Origin: Virgibacillus sp. 7505 | GTDB lineage: Bacteria; Bacillota; Bacilli; Bacillales; Amphibacillaceae | Assembly (NCBI RefSeq): GCF_002272135.1 | Contig: NZ_NPBF01000021.1 | Coordinates: forward strand, 124,001 to 188,000 | Direction of reading: 5' to 3' | Length of the DNA: 64,000 bases | The notes under the pieces: generated by a model | Told to the model about the DNA's origin: nothing | What the model saw: the letters and a program-made list of their open reading frames with translations, nothing else | The model's database searches: none | Program-made: the position numbers and the translations under genes | In this document: positions 44,933 through 54,427 of the stretch, piece by piece | Position numbering within the stretch: the stretch's first letter is position 1 | Layout of the letters: each line of letters opens with the position of its first letter

Positions 44933-44968
44933 AAACCCCATTGCCCTTTTATTCGGCGGGGTTTTTTT
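44933..44968 (+). terminator. Terminator of ylaN
   Basis: AAACCCC pairs with GGGGTTT around a long loop containing GCC/GGC, followed by T7. Confidence 0.75.
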
Positions 44969-45029
44969 ATTATTCTATGAATCTGGCGGTTTGTAACGAT
45001 CGTAAAATACATACTATGGGAGCTTTAAA

Positions 45030-46274
45030 ATGAAAAAAAGATTGCGTAATTTCGATTTTACTTTGCTATTCACCCCACTGCTGCTGACCGTTTTCGGAGC
45101 AGTGATGATTTACAGTGCAAGCTATACAGTGGCAGTAGTCAAATACGATGCTTCACCAACGTTCTTTTTTGTCAGATCGTTGATGTGGATTACTTTAGCT
45201 GTTCCAATCTATGCGTTTTTCTGTTTTGTTCCATACCAGAAGTTCCAGAAATGGATTAAGCCGATCTTGCTGGTAGTTGTCGTCCTGCTGATTCTCGTCT
45301 TATTTACGGAAAAAGCAAATGGATCTCGCTCATGGTTCGATCTTGGATTTTTCAGTCTGCAGCCAGCCGAATTGGCTAAAGTAGCTATGATTATCTATCT
45401 TTCTGCAGTCTATGCCAAAAAACAGAAATACCTGGACAGTTTTTCGAAAGGCGTATTGCCGCCTCTTATTGCCTTAGGCCTCATTCTTGGCTTGATCGTG
45501 ATCCAGCCGGATGTTGGTTCAGCTTCTATCGTATTCCTGATATCCTGCTCGATCATAATCAGTGCCGGTATTCGTTTAAGGCACTTGAGTCTATTGATTG
45601 CAGCAGGTGTCGGACTCATACTCGCTGTATTGCCGCACATGGTCAACGAAGAACGTATCTCACGTTTCACTGGAGCTTATCAGCCATTCAGTGACGAGAA
45701 CGTCCAAGACGGAGGCTTCCAGCTTGTACAATCCTATCTTGCTATCGGCACAGGCGGGATTTTCGGGGACGGGCTGGGGCAAGGCATCCAAAAGCTAGGC
45801 TATCTGCCAGAGCCGCATACAGACTTTATCATGGCTGTCATAGCGGAAGAGCTCGGATTTATCGGAGTTGCTGCTGTACTGGCAATGCTCGCAATCATTG
45901 TGCTGCGCGGATTCTATATCGCCAGACAATGCCGCGACAGTTTCGGTTCGTTATTGGCAATAGGCATTTCGTCGATGGTGGGGATCCAGACCTTCATCAA
46001 TCTGGGCGCAATCACCGGTCTATTGCCAATCACAGGTGTTACACTGCCATTTGTCAGTTACGGCGGTACATCCTTGATGATTCTATTCGCCTCCATGGGT
46101 ATTCTGAATAATATCGCCAAGCATGTACGTTCACAAGAGCTGATTGTGTCAGAAAGCACCTTTACGCAGGACAAGCGGGGAAGACGTCCCTCCAATCGAC
46201 AGAGGATCCGCACCACTAGTACTACTACACAAACCAGGGAAAAGACTAGAGGAGGAGAACGATGGACGAACTAA
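45030..46274 (+). CDS. ftsW: FtsW, septal peptidoglycan glycosyltransferase
   Basis: A 414-residue SEDS protein with ten helices that polymerises lipid II at the division septum. Signature segments are WFDLGFFSLQPAELAKVAMIIYLSAVYAKK, IVIQPDVGSASIVFLISC (conserved catalytic Asp) and LPEPHTDFIMAVIAEELGFIG, then ITGVTLPFVSYGGTSLMILFASMGIL. A basic C-terminal tail of about 45 residues is rich in Arg and Thr. The last 13 nt overlap the start of pycA. FtsW rather than RodA by position and the long tail. Confidence 0.92.
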   Translation: MKKRLRNFDFTLLFTPLLLTVFGAVMIYSASYTVAVVKYDASPTFFFVRSLMWITLAVPIYAFFCFVPYQKFQKWIKPILLVVVVLLILVLFTEKANGSRSWFDLGFFSLQPAELAKVAMIIYLSAVYAKKQKYLDSFSKGVLPPLIALGLILGLIVIQPDVGSASIVFLISCSIIISAGIRLRHLSLLIAAGVGLILAVLPHMVNEERISRFTGAYQPFSDENVQDGGFQLVQSYLAIGTGGIFGDGLGQGIQKLGYLPEPHTDFIMAVIAEELGFIGVAAVLAMLAIIVLRGFYIARQCRDSFGSLLAIGISSMVGIQTFINLGAITGLLPITGVTLPFVSYGGTSLMILFASMGILNNIAKHVRSQELIVSESTFTQDKRGRRPSNRQRIRTTSTTTQTREKTRGGERWTN

Positions 46275-49200
46275 GGGGAATCAACAAAGTTCTAGTAGCA
46301 AATAGAGGGGAAATTGCGATTCGTGTATTCCGGGCTTGTGTCGAGCTTGGAATACATACGGTTGCAATTTATTCGAAAGAGGACAAATCTTCAAGTCACC
46401 GCTTCAAGGCGGATGAGGCATATCTGGTCGGCGAGGGGAAAAAGCCGATTGATGCCTATCTTGATATCGAAAATATTCTAGAAATTGCGAAAACTTCCGG
46501 TGCGGATGCTATTCATCCAGGATACGGTTTCCTTTCTGAGAATATTCATTTTGCCAGACGCTGTGAAGAGGAAGGGATTATCTTCATCGGCCCGCGCAGC
46601 GAACAACTTGACATGTTTGGGGATAAGGTAAAAGCGAGACAGCAGGCTTTACTTGCTGAAATACCGGTGATCCCTGGTACTGACGGGCCTGTCCAAACAC
46701 TGGACGACGTTAGAGCCTTCGCTGATACCCACAACTACCCAATCATTATCAAAGCTTCTTTGGGCGGCGGCGGACGTGGTATGCGTGTCGTGCGTTCAGC
46801 AGAAGAGCTGGCCGAAGCTTATGAGCGAGCGAAATCAGAGGCTAAAGCAGCTTTCGGCAGTGATGAAGTGTATGTGGAGAAGCTTATTGAAAATCCAAAA
46901 CATATCGAGGTACAGATCCTTGGGGATAGTGCCGGTAATGTTATACATTTATACGAACGTGATTGCTCCATACAGAGAAGGCATCAAAAAGTGATTGAGG
47001 TAGCTCCAAGTGTTGGCCTGCCGGAATCACTTCGGATTGCTATCTGTGATGCGGCAGTTAAATTGATGAAAAATGTTTCCTATCTCAACGCAGGAACAGT
47101 TGAATTTCTTGTTTCAGATAACGAATTCTATTTCATCGAGGTTAATCCCCGTGTCCAAGTAGAACATACCATTACGGAACTGGTAACAGGTGTAGATATC
47201 GTTCAGACACAGCTTTTGCTGGCTCAAGGATACAGCCTTCAAGACGAACGTCTTCATATTCCGGCGCAGTCTGAGATTAAGACAAACGGTTATGCAATAC
47301 AGGCACGTGTAACGACAGAGGATCCGCTAAATAACTTCATGCCGGATACAGGTAAGATAATGGCTTATCGTTCCAGTGGAGGCTTCGGTGTTCGACTGGA
47401 TGGCGGTAATGCTTTCCAAGGCTCCGTCATTAGCGCTTACTATGATTCCCTGCTCGTTAAAGTATCGACGTGGGCGGCGGATTACAAACAAGCTGCATAC
47501 AAAATGGAAAGAAACCTTCGGGAGTTCCGTATTCGAGGCATCAAGACAAACATTCCATTCCTGGAAAACGTCATCCTGCATGATAAGTTTTTGTCTGCTG
47601 ATTATACGACTGGCTTTATCGATGAAACTCCGGAACTGTTCGTCTTTCCGAAACGTCAGGACAGAGGAACGAAGATGCTCCAGTATATCGGCTATACAAC
47701 TGTCAATGGATTTGATGGCGGCGGAAAAGTCGAAAAACCTGATTTTCCAAACCCGAGAGTTCCGAAGCTTGCAAAAGGGCTCGATTACCAGAACGGAACA
47801 AAACAGATTCTGGATGCGCATGGTCCGGAAGGGCTTGCTGACTGGCTGAAAGAGCAGGAAGAAGTCTTGCTGACGGATACAACTTTCCGAGATGCTCACC
47901 AATCACTGCTTGCTACCCGTGTAAGAACGAAGGATCTATTAACAATAGCTGAGCCAACTGCCAAACTATTGCCGAACCTATTTTCTGTTGAGATGTGGGG
48001 CGGTGCTACCTTCGACGTGGCTTATCGTTTCCTGAAGGAAGATCCGTGGGAGCGCTTGGCTAAGCTGCGTGAGAAAATGCCGAACGTGCTGTTCCAGATG
48101 CTGCTTCGTGCAAGCAACGCTGTCGGGTACAAAAACTATCCGGATAACGTCGTTGAGAAATTCGTCAAAGAAAGTGCCGAAGCCGGCATTGATGTGTACC
48201 GTATCTTCGATAGCTTGAACTGGATCGAAAACATGAAGCCTGCAATTGAAGCTGTCCGCAACCAAAATAAAGTGGCAGAAGCTGCGCTTTGTTACAGTGG
48301 GGATATCCTGGATCCGAGCCGCACGAAATATGATCTGGCTTATTATACGAAGATGGCGAAAGAGCTTGAATCAGCAGGTGCTCATATTATCGGAATAAAA
48401 GACATGGCAGGATTGCTCAAACCGCAGGCAGCATATGACCTTGTCAGTGCTTTGAAGGATACCGTATCACTACCGATTCATTTGCATACGCATGATACGA
48501 GCGGTAACGGAGTTTTGACATATGTTAAGGCTGTGGAAGCTGGTGTAGATGTTGTCGACGTTGCTGCAGGCTCTATGGCTGGCCTTACTTCTCAGCCGAG
48601 CGCAAGCTCCTTCTATCACGCGATGCAGGGGATGGAGCGCAGGCCGTCCATTAATGTTGAAAATTATGATGAACTGGGATCTTATTGGGAAGATGTCCGC
48701 ACTCGCTACAGTGATTTCGAGAGCGGCATGAAGGCTCCGCATGCTGAAGTATATCTGCATGAAATGCCAGGCGGACAATACAGCAATTTGCTGCAGCAGG
48801 CTAATGCGGTTGGACTAGGCGATCGCTGGGATGAAGTGAAGGTCATGTACAGAAGAGTAAACGATCTTTTCGGAGATGTTATCAAGGTTACACCTTCCTC
48901 CAAGGTTGTAGGTGATATGGCATTATTCATGGTTCAAAACGACTTGGATGAAAGAAGTGTCATCGAGAGAGGTGCAGCACTTGACTTCCCTGATTCTGTT
49001 ATCGAATTCGCTCAAGGCTATCTTGGTCAGCCTTATGGCGGCTTCCCGAAAGAATTACAGAAGGTCATTGTAAAGGATCGGGAGGTAATCACCGAACGAC
49101 CGGGCAAACTGCTTCCGCCTGTTGATTTTGATGAGCTGCGAAGTGAATTGGATGAAAAAGTGGAAGCTGACATTACAGAACAGGATGTTACTGCTTACTC

Positions 49201-49705
49201 CTTGTATCCGAAAGTGTTTGAAACGTACGCAGCTTTCAAAGAAGCTTATGGTGACTTGTCTGTACTGACAACACCAACTTTCTTCTACGGTATGAAGCTG
49301 GATGAAGAAATCGAAGTGGAAATCGAACCAGGAAAGACCTTGATCGTAAAGCTTGTTGCAATTGGGGAAGCAGGGCCGGATGCGATGCGGACGATCTACT
49401 TCGAATTCAATGGACAGCCTCGTGAAGTACTAGTTCGGGATGAACAGGTACAGGCAACAGTTAAGACGACACCAAAAGCTGATAAACAAAATAAAAAGCA
49501 TATTGGTGCGACAATGCCTGGAACAGTTATCAGATCACTCGTTACCGGCGGGGAGCATGTACAAAAAGGACAGCAGCTTCTTATTACAGAAGCGATGAAG
49601 ATGGAAACAACAGTACAAGCGCCATTTGATGGGAAAATCAAAGACGTTTATGTGAAAGATGGAGAACCGATTCAGGTTGGGGATCTGCTAGTAGAATTTG
49701 AATAA
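46262..49705 (+). CDS. pycA: Pyruvate carboxylase
   Basis: A 1147-residue biotin enzyme converting pyruvate and bicarbonate to oxaloacetate. Order: biotin carboxylase (about 1-455) with the ATP-grasp loop KASLGGGGRGMRVV and FIEVNPRVQVEHTITE; carboxyltransferase (about 530-800) with LLTDTTFRDAHQSLLATRVR, VEMWGGATFDVA and HLHTHDTSGNG; PC tetramerisation domain; biotinyl carrier domain with K1113 in EAMKMET. Acts as a tetramer activated by acetyl-CoA. The ATG overlaps the end of ftsW, so translation is coupled; AGAGGAGGAGAACG precedes it. Apo-DarB stimulates the B. subtilis enzyme. Confidence 0.98.
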   Translation: MDELRGINKVLVANRGEIAIRVFRACVELGIHTVAIYSKEDKSSSHRFKADEAYLVGEGKKPIDAYLDIENILEIAKTSGADAIHPGYGFLSENIHFARRCEEEGIIFIGPRSEQLDMFGDKVKARQQALLAEIPVIPGTDGPVQTLDDVRAFADTHNYPIIIKASLGGGGRGMRVVRSAEELAEAYERAKSEAKAAFGSDEVYVEKLIENPKHIEVQILGDSAGNVIHLYERDCSIQRRHQKVIEVAPSVGLPESLRIAICDAAVKLMKNVSYLNAGTVEFLVSDNEFYFIEVNPRVQVEHTITELVTGVDIVQTQLLLAQGYSLQDERLHIPAQSEIKTNGYAIQARVTTEDPLNNFMPDTGKIMAYRSSGGFGVRLDGGNAFQGSVISAYYDSLLVKVSTWAADYKQAAYKMERNLREFRIRGIKTNIPFLENVILHDKFLSADYTTGFIDETPELFVFPKRQDRGTKMLQYIGYTTVNGFDGGGKVEKPDFPNPRVPKLAKGLDYQNGTKQILDAHGPEGLADWLKEQEEVLLTDTTFRDAHQSLLATRVRTKDLLTIAEPTAKLLPNLFSVEMWGGATFDVAYRFLKEDPWERLAKLREKMPNVLFQMLLRASNAVGYKNYPDNVVEKFVKESAEAGIDVYRIFDSLNWIENMKPAIEAVRNQNKVAEAALCYSGDILDPSRTKYDLAYYTKMAKELESAGAHIIGIKDMAGLLKPQAAYDLVSALKDTVSLPIHLHTHDTSGNGVLTYVKAVEAGVDVVDVAAGSMAGLTSQPSASSFYHAMQGMERRPSINVENYDELGSYWEDVRTRYSDFESGMKAPHAEVYLHEMPGGQYSNLLQQANAVGLGDRWDEVKVMYRRVNDLFGDVIKVTPSSKVVGDMALFMVQNDLDERSVIERGAALDFPDSVIEFAQGYLGQPYGGFPKELQKVIVKDREVITERPGKLLPPVDFDELRSELDEKVEADITEQDVTAYSLYPKVFETYAAFKEAYGDLSVLTTPTFFYGMKLDEEIEVEIEPGKTLIVKLVAIGEAGPDAMRTIYFEFNGQPREVLVRDEQVQATVKTTPKADKQNKKHIGATMPGTVIRSLVTGGEHVQKGQQLLITEAMKMETTVQAPFDGKIKDVYVKDGEPIQVGDLLVEFE

Positions 49706-49746
49706 AAAAAGAGGTCCGTGCTATGACAGCAGCGGACCCTTTTTTA
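49705..49746. terminator. Bidirectional terminator
   Basis: AGAGGTCCG and CGGACCCTT form a hairpin with A and T tracts between pycA and ctaA. Confidence 0.82.
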
Positions 49747-50652
49747 TTGTTCTTTTTCGTATTTCGCACTTCGGAAGGATAGCATGATATAGTATGTCAT
49801 GATTCCAAAGTAAACGCTGATGATCAAGGAATGCATCAGTGCTACGAATAAATTCATTGCTGTAAAGACAACAAGCGCACCGACTACTGCTTGTGATGCT
49901 AAAAGACAAAAGCTGATGATCCAGCCTTTGGACATCACTGCGTGGTCTTTGTAACGGCGAATCACTTGAATCATGATAATGAAGGACCAGACCAGTGCAA
50001 GCATTGCAGCACCACGGTGGAGCATTTGTACCATTTGTGCCGTACTCAATCCGAAGAGACTAGGATCAGCGTTGGAGCATAGTGGGAAATCTCCGCACAC
50101 AAGGCTTGCATTCATGTGACGTACAAGCGCTCCGGTATATACGACCAAATAGATGAAAATTGTATGGAGATAAAATTGAATTCGCATCCCTTTCCGGATG
50201 ACAAGTGCGCGGGCATCGAACTTCTTGTCCACTTCAAAGACGATTAGCGTCAGCAGAAGAACGGAAGCGAATGAGATAAGTGAGATACCAAAATGAAGTG
50301 CCAATACAGTGTCAGACTGCTGCCAAACAACAGCTGCTGCCCCAATCAATGCTTGTATGACAAGAAAGGCTACTGCCATGATGGACAGAAACTTAACTTC
50401 CCGAATATGACCGATCTTGCGCCAAGCGAGGATTGCCAGCAATAGAATGACGATCCCCATTGTGGAAGAAACAAATCGGTGGGCAACTTCTATGATAAGC
50501 TCAGGCGTGATATTGGTTAATGCCCCTTCACATAACGGCCAGCTTTGTCCGCAGCCATCTGCTGAGCCTGTCTTGGTAACAAGGGCGCCGCCAAGCAGGA
50601 TGAAGAGCATACCTATGGTGCTGATCACAGATAAGATTTTCAATAATTTCAC
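49744..50652 (-). CDS. ctaA: Heme A synthase CtaA
   Basis: A 302-residue membrane protein with eight helices that oxidises heme O to heme A for cytochrome aa3-type oxidases. Conserved residues are GGALVTKTGSADGCGQSWPLCEG (first Cys pair), EVAHRFVSSTMG (heme His), ALHFGISL, RHMNASLVCGDFPLCSN (second Cys pair) and QMLHRGAAML and ALMHSLII. The GTG start at 50652 follows AGAGGTGTTTATTC. It is divergent from ctaB, as in B. subtilis. Confidence 0.95.
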   Translation of the reverse strand: MKLLKILSVISTIGMLFILLGGALVTKTGSADGCGQSWPLCEGALTNITPELIIEVAHRFVSSTMGIVILLLAILAWRKIGHIREVKFLSIMAVAFLVIQALIGAAAVVWQQSDTVLALHFGISLISFASVLLLTLIVFEVDKKFDARALVIRKGMRIQFYLHTIFIYLVVYTGALVRHMNASLVCGDFPLCSNADPSLFGLSTAQMVQMLHRGAAMLALVWSFIIMIQVIRRYKDHAVMSKGWIISFCLLASQAVVGALVVFTAMNLFVALMHSLIISVYFGIMTYYIMLSFRSAKYEKEQ

Positions 50653-50664
50653 GAATAAACACCT

Positions 50665-50692
50665 CTTATATACAAACTTATAACTATGACAA
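50665..50692 (-). promoter_or_regulatory. Possible promoter of ctaA
   Basis: On the minus strand TTGTCA, 16 bp and TATAAG. The -10 box ends only about 12 bp before the start codon, so the ribosome site would be near the 5' end. The remaining ctaA-ctaB gap (50693-50920) holds no further site I can support. Confidence 0.35.
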
Positions 50693-50920
50693 AAAAACAT
50701 TAAGCTTATCGTAACATGAAATCTATTTAAAGAAGGACATATTTCTTGTCAATTTTATGACCTGTACAAACGCATGAATAAGGAATGGCTGATATGATAA
50801 GGTATTAGTTCGGCAAATTGTCAAAAACGGTTTTATTTGCTGCAGCTGGACGTGTTACAATGTTAAAAGTGTGATAGAATACAAGAATTATGTTTAACCA
50901 AGCAGAAAGGATGTGCTGGT

Positions 50921-51856
50921 GTGGAAAAGATCGAAACAACTTCTTCACAAGTATTGAACGGTGCTGAACAGGCCGATTCTACTACTAGTCTGTGGACAGA
51001 CTTTAAGGCGCTTATAAAAACTGGTATTATAAATTCAAATCTATTGACTGCATTCGGCGGTTTCTGGCTCGCACTCTATATGACGAACCAACAATTCGTC
51101 AACCATATCCCGACGTTCATTTACATGATGCTCGGAAGCGGATTGGTCATAGCTGGCGGATGTGTGATCAATAACTATTACGATCGTGATATCGACCATG
51201 TAATGAAGCGGACGAAAAAACGTCCGACAGTTACAGGCACGATTCCGCTCTCTGTCGTGCTGACAATGGGTATAGGATTTACTGTCCTCGGCGTCGGATT
51301 TTTATTCCTGACAACGTGGCAAGCAGCAGCGATTGGTATATTCGGCTGGTTTGCTTATGTCGTACTTTATACGATGTGGTCTAAACGTCGCTATACAATC
51401 AATACAGCAATTGGAAGCTTCTCCGGAGCGGTTCCTCCTCTAATCGGATACGCTGCTATCGATGGCGGTTTGAGCACAGAGGCTTGGATCGTTTTCGCTA
51501 TCATGTTCATCTGGCAGACACCGCATTTCTTAGCACTGGCTATGAAAAAAGCAGAGGATTACAAAGCTGCGAATATTCCAATGCTGCCTTCTGTATATGG
51601 CTTTGGAATTACGAAGCGCCAAATCGTTGTTTATACAGCATGTTTGCTTCCGCTTCCGTTTTATTTAACTACACTGGGAACAGTATTTGTTATCATCGCT
51701 AGTGTGCTGAATATCGGCTGGCTTGCAATCGGTATAGCTGGGTTCTTTATGAAAGATGATCTGAAATGGGCTACCTGGATGTTCGTGTACAGCCTGAATT
51801 ACTTGATGATTTTCTTTATCGCACTTGTGATCTTCACAACTCCTGCGATTTTCTAA
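50921..51856 (+). CDS. ctaB: Heme O synthase CtaB (protoheme IX farnesyltransferase)
   Basis: A 311-residue UbiA-type prenyltransferase with about nine helices. The two Asp-rich motifs are NNYYDRDIDHVMKRTKKRPT (about 89-108) and ALAMKKAEDYKAANIPMLPSVYG (about 205-227), with WQTPHFLALA before the second. It adds a farnesyl group to heme B; CtaA then makes heme A. The first 35 residues are hydrophilic. GTG start with AAAGGATGTGCTGGT. Confidence 0.95.
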   Translation: MEKIETTSSQVLNGAEQADSTTSLWTDFKALIKTGIINSNLLTAFGGFWLALYMTNQQFVNHIPTFIYMMLGSGLVIAGGCVINNYYDRDIDHVMKRTKKRPTVTGTIPLSVVLTMGIGFTVLGVGFLFLTTWQAAAIGIFGWFAYVVLYTMWSKRRYTINTAIGSFSGAVPPLIGYAAIDGGLSTEAWIVFAIMFIWQTPHFLALAMKKAEDYKAANIPMLPSVYGFGITKRQIVVYTACLLPLPFYLTTLGTVFVIIASVLNIGWLAIGIAGFFMKDDLKWATWMFVYSLNYLMIFFIALVIFTTPAIF

Positions 51857-51859
51857 TTT

Positions 51860-51891
51860 AAGACACCTCCATATTGGAGGTGTCTTTTTTT
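51860..51891 (+). terminator. Terminator of ctaB
   Basis: AAGACACCTCC pairs with GGAGGTGTCTT, followed by T-run. Confidence 0.9.
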
Positions 51892-51957
51892 GTGTTTATA
51901 TAGTAGGAAGTATCGGGAATAAGAACCATAAATGTGCATCGGAGAGAGGGAAAGTAA

Positions 51958-52479
51958 ATGGATATGGAAACACCGCGTTTAACGATGAAAGCTATAACAC
52001 TGGATATGGGGAAGCAGCTCGTTCGATTCCCGCTTACCTTCTTTTATGAACAGGAAATTTCCTACGTTACTGATTGGCCTACAAATGCATTAAAGGCAGA
52101 GCTGCCTCTATATTTGGAGGAATTCGCTACTGGACAGACAAGCTTCGGTTTTGGACCGTGGATCTTACATACAAAATATCAAAAGGAAATGGTCGGGGAC
52201 ATTTTTATCAAGCAGCCTTCTCATGATGCAGCTCAAGCTGAGTTATATTTTGAAATACGTGAGGAGATGCAAGGGAAAAGATATGAAGACGAAGCAATCG
52301 TCAGCATTTGTGATTGGCTGCTGAAGCATGGTATCGAAACAATACATGCTTTTTGTAGGCCGGAGGAGGAAGAAAAGCAAGAAGTCCTTACAAGATGCGG
52401 CTTCAAAAAGCTTGGCCAAGTAGGAGGATTGATTCAGTTCAGGACGTATGGGCACCTGCTTCCGGCAGATGGTATGTGA
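51958..52479 (+). CDS. GNAT-family acetyltransferase-like protein
   Basis: A 173-residue protein with the order of a RimJ/RimL-type GNAT: N-terminal METPRLTMKAIT, a central strand (MVGDIFIKQPSHDAAQAELYFEI), the helix and strand YEDEAIVSICDWLLKHGIETIHAFC and the C-terminal LTRCGFKKLGQVGGLIQF. The acetyl-CoA loop Q/RxxGxG/A is weak (MQGKRYEDEA), so activity is not assured. The substrate is unknown. GAGAGAGGGAAAGTAA precedes the ATG. No equivalent between ctaB and ylbC in the well-known order. Confidence 0.7.
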   Translation: MDMETPRLTMKAITLDMGKQLVRFPLTFFYEQEISYVTDWPTNALKAELPLYLEEFATGQTSFGFGPWILHTKYQKEMVGDIFIKQPSHDAAQAELYFEIREEMQGKRYEDEAIVSICDWLLKHGIETIHAFCRPEEEEKQEVLTRCGFKKLGQVGGLIQFRTYGHLLPADGM

Positions 52480-52559
52480 AGCTTGTCGAAGGAGTCGACT
52501 ATCTCCTGAATGGATTTTGTATTATAATAGGTGCAACTTACGGAAAGGGGGCAGGATGC

Positions 52560-53594
52560 ATGAAAAGCTTACGAATTGTATTATTGTTACTCGTTGTGGG
52601 AGCAGGTGTGCTGTTCTTTTGGAACAAGGATGATTATCTGGCTCCTGCCCAGGATACAAAGTCGGTTGAGTCAGGAGATACAGAGCAAACGCCAAAGGCG
52701 GAAGCTGCCCAAAAACCGAATGGTGATATAGAACGGTGGATCAACCAAGCACCTGAAACATTAGAAGAAGATCAGGGCGAACCAGATCGGATCGATGAGT
52801 CTTCGTATGGATATGAGTGGTATATATATGATAAAGGTGATGCATATGCACAGTATGGTGTGAAAGATGGACGTGTCATCACTGCCTTTGCTGTCGGTGA
52901 GGCATCCCTTGCAAAGGCGAAGCTTGGAGAAAGTCGTGAGGAAGTCGAACAGGATTATCCTCTGCAAGACGAGGTGTCCTTCCGTTATGACAGCAATCGA
53001 TATACATTCAAGCTGAAGGATAAGGATCAGCAAATACAGCCGCTTGCCCAGATTGGTGATGGTTTGTTTGCTCAGTTCTATTTCGATACGTTTGAAGATG
53101 AACTGACAGGAGTGCGGGTGCTGACTGATGAACAGCTCGTCATGGAACGGCCTTATGACGTAACATATACAGGCCAGCTGCCTGAGCAGCCGCAGCTCTC
53201 AGACGAAGAATGGCAGCAGGTGCAGGGAGGAATGGAACAGCAAATCATTGATATAACCAATGTGATGCGTGCGAATTTTGACGTCCCGCCATTGAAATGG
53301 AATGACCAGGTAGCAGCTGTTGCGCTTGGTCATAGTGAAGATATGCAAAAGCAGCAGTATTTCTCTCATGTGACGCCAAGTGGTGAGGAGCTCGGAGATC
53401 GGCTTGCTGATGGTCAGGTCAAGTTCCAAAGTGCAGGTGAGAATATCGCCGCGGGCTATACAGATGCCCCAGCAGCAATGATTGGATGGCTGAACAGTGA
53501 AGGGCATCGCAAGACAATGCTTGAACCATCTTATGAAGAGCTTGGGGTAGGCGTTTATCGTTATTACTATACGCAGAATTTTCTTTTACAATAA
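52560..53594 (+). CDS. ylbC: YlbC-like CAP-domain protein
   Basis: A 344-residue protein. An N-terminal membrane anchor or signal (SLRIVLLLLVVGAGVLFFW, 3-21) is followed by a charged linker, a CAP-associated domain (about 60-205, DRIDESSYGYEWYIYDKGDAYAQYGVKDGRVI) and a C-terminal SCP/CAP domain (about 220-340, ITNVMRANFDVPPLKWNDQVAAVALGHSEDMQKQQYFSHVTPSGE and SAGENIAAGYTDAPAAMIGWLNSEGHRKTML). Acts outside the membrane; role unknown. The ATG at 52560 after AAAGGGGGCAGGATGC is preferred over a frame-open reading from 52395 that overlaps the GNAT gene. Confidence 0.88.
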   Translation: MKSLRIVLLLLVVGAGVLFFWNKDDYLAPAQDTKSVESGDTEQTPKAEAAQKPNGDIERWINQAPETLEEDQGEPDRIDESSYGYEWYIYDKGDAYAQYGVKDGRVITAFAVGEASLAKAKLGESREEVEQDYPLQDEVSFRYDSNRYTFKLKDKDQQIQPLAQIGDGLFAQFYFDTFEDELTGVRVLTDEQLVMERPYDVTYTGQLPEQPQLSDEEWQQVQGGMEQQIIDITNVMRANFDVPPLKWNDQVAAVALGHSEDMQKQQYFSHVTPSGEELGDRLADGQVKFQSAGENIAAGYTDAPAAMIGWLNSEGHRKTMLEPSYEELGVGVYRYYYTQNFLLQ

Positions 53595-53628
53595 CGGGAT
53601 TTCCATTGTGGAATCCCGTTTTTTTTTT
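53593..53628 (+). terminator. Terminator of ylbC
   Basis: AACGGGATTTCC pairs with GGAATCCCGTT, followed by a run of T. Confidence 0.9.
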
Positions 53629-53696
53629 GTGTCATTTCCCCAATGCTTTCATACATTGGTCAGAGAGGGTATTTATCTGGTTAGGAGATGAATGTA

Positions 53697-54128
53697 ATGT
53701 CAGATTCGAATTTGCATCCATCTATTCAGGCATTCAGACAGTTCGTAGAGCAGCACCCCAAGCTAATTCAAGAGGTTAGGCAGAAACGCGCCGGATGGCA
53801 GCCATACTATGAAAAGTGGGTACTGATGGGCGAAGAGGATCCGAGCTGGCAGGTATATAAAGATGGACAGAATGCAAAGGCGGAAACAGAACCAAAAGCA
53901 GAAACAGATGCAGAGCAAGCTGGAAAGGAATCAGAAGAAACAGGGAAAGAAATGTTCAACAAGGTGTTGGGAATGGCTAATCAGTTAGATTTGCAAAAAC
54001 TGCAAGGACATATCCATCATTTGAATGGAGCGCTTGAGAATATCAAGCAATTGATCGGACAATATCAAGGTGTCAAACAACAGCTGCCTTCAAAGAAGAA
54101 GACTCCAACATTTTTCCATAGGGACTAA
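53697..54128 (+). CDS. ylbD: YlbD-family spore coat protein
   Basis: A 143-residue soluble protein starting SDSNLHPSIQAFRQFVEQHPKLIQEVRQKRAGWQPYYEKWVLMGEEDPSWQVY, typical of YlbD_coat. The middle is a Lys/Glu/Ala-rich linker and the C-terminal half is helical (IHHLNGALENIKQLIGQYQGVKQQLP). In B. subtilis YlbD is a coat component. The ATG at 53697 lies 10 nt after TTAGGAG; ATG 53688 is too near. In an operon with ylbE. Confidence 0.87.
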   Translation: MSDSNLHPSIQAFRQFVEQHPKLIQEVRQKRAGWQPYYEKWVLMGEEDPSWQVYKDGQNAKAETEPKAETDAEQAGKESEETGKEMFNKVLGMANQLDLQKLQGHIHHLNGALENIKQLIGQYQGVKQQLPSKKKTPTFFHRD

Positions 54129-54143
54129 AAAGGAGGTATGCTG

Positions 54144-54377
54144 ATGCGACAGGAAATATATCAACGGCTGCAGCACCGGGAAGAACTGCTCCGTTTTGTC
54201 AGACTTCACCCGGTATGGTACCGTACACTAGCACGTGACCCAAGTTCATTCGCAGATTTGGAAAAACAAGCGAATTATTTTTACGGTAAAACTGTCCCGC
54301 AGCGCATTGGGAAATTTGGCGATCAGCTGAGTATGGTGAACATGCTGATTCAGATGGCACGAGCAATGCGGGATTAA
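54144..54377 (+). CDS. ylbE: YlbE-like protein
   Basis: A 77-residue basic protein with the YlbE pattern: RQEIYQRLQHREELLRFVRLHPVWYRTLARDPSSFADLEKQANYFYGKTVPQRIGKF. Function unknown. Starts 15 nt after ylbD; the ATG at 54144 follows AAAAAGGAGGT at the better spacing, with 54138 as alternative. Confidence 0.88.
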   Translation: MRQEIYQRLQHREELLRFVRLHPVWYRTLARDPSSFADLEKQANYFYGKTVPQRIGKFGDQLSMVNMLIQMARAMRD

Positions 54378-54427
54378 ACACTTTTCATTTCCCTATTATT
54401 TGGTATGATAATAGGGGAGGTGGTTCT

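Noticed and set aside
52395-52559. N-terminal extension of ylbC
   Set aside because: It overlaps the GNAT gene and would put about 55 residues before the signal anchor; ATG 52560 has a clear ribosome site.
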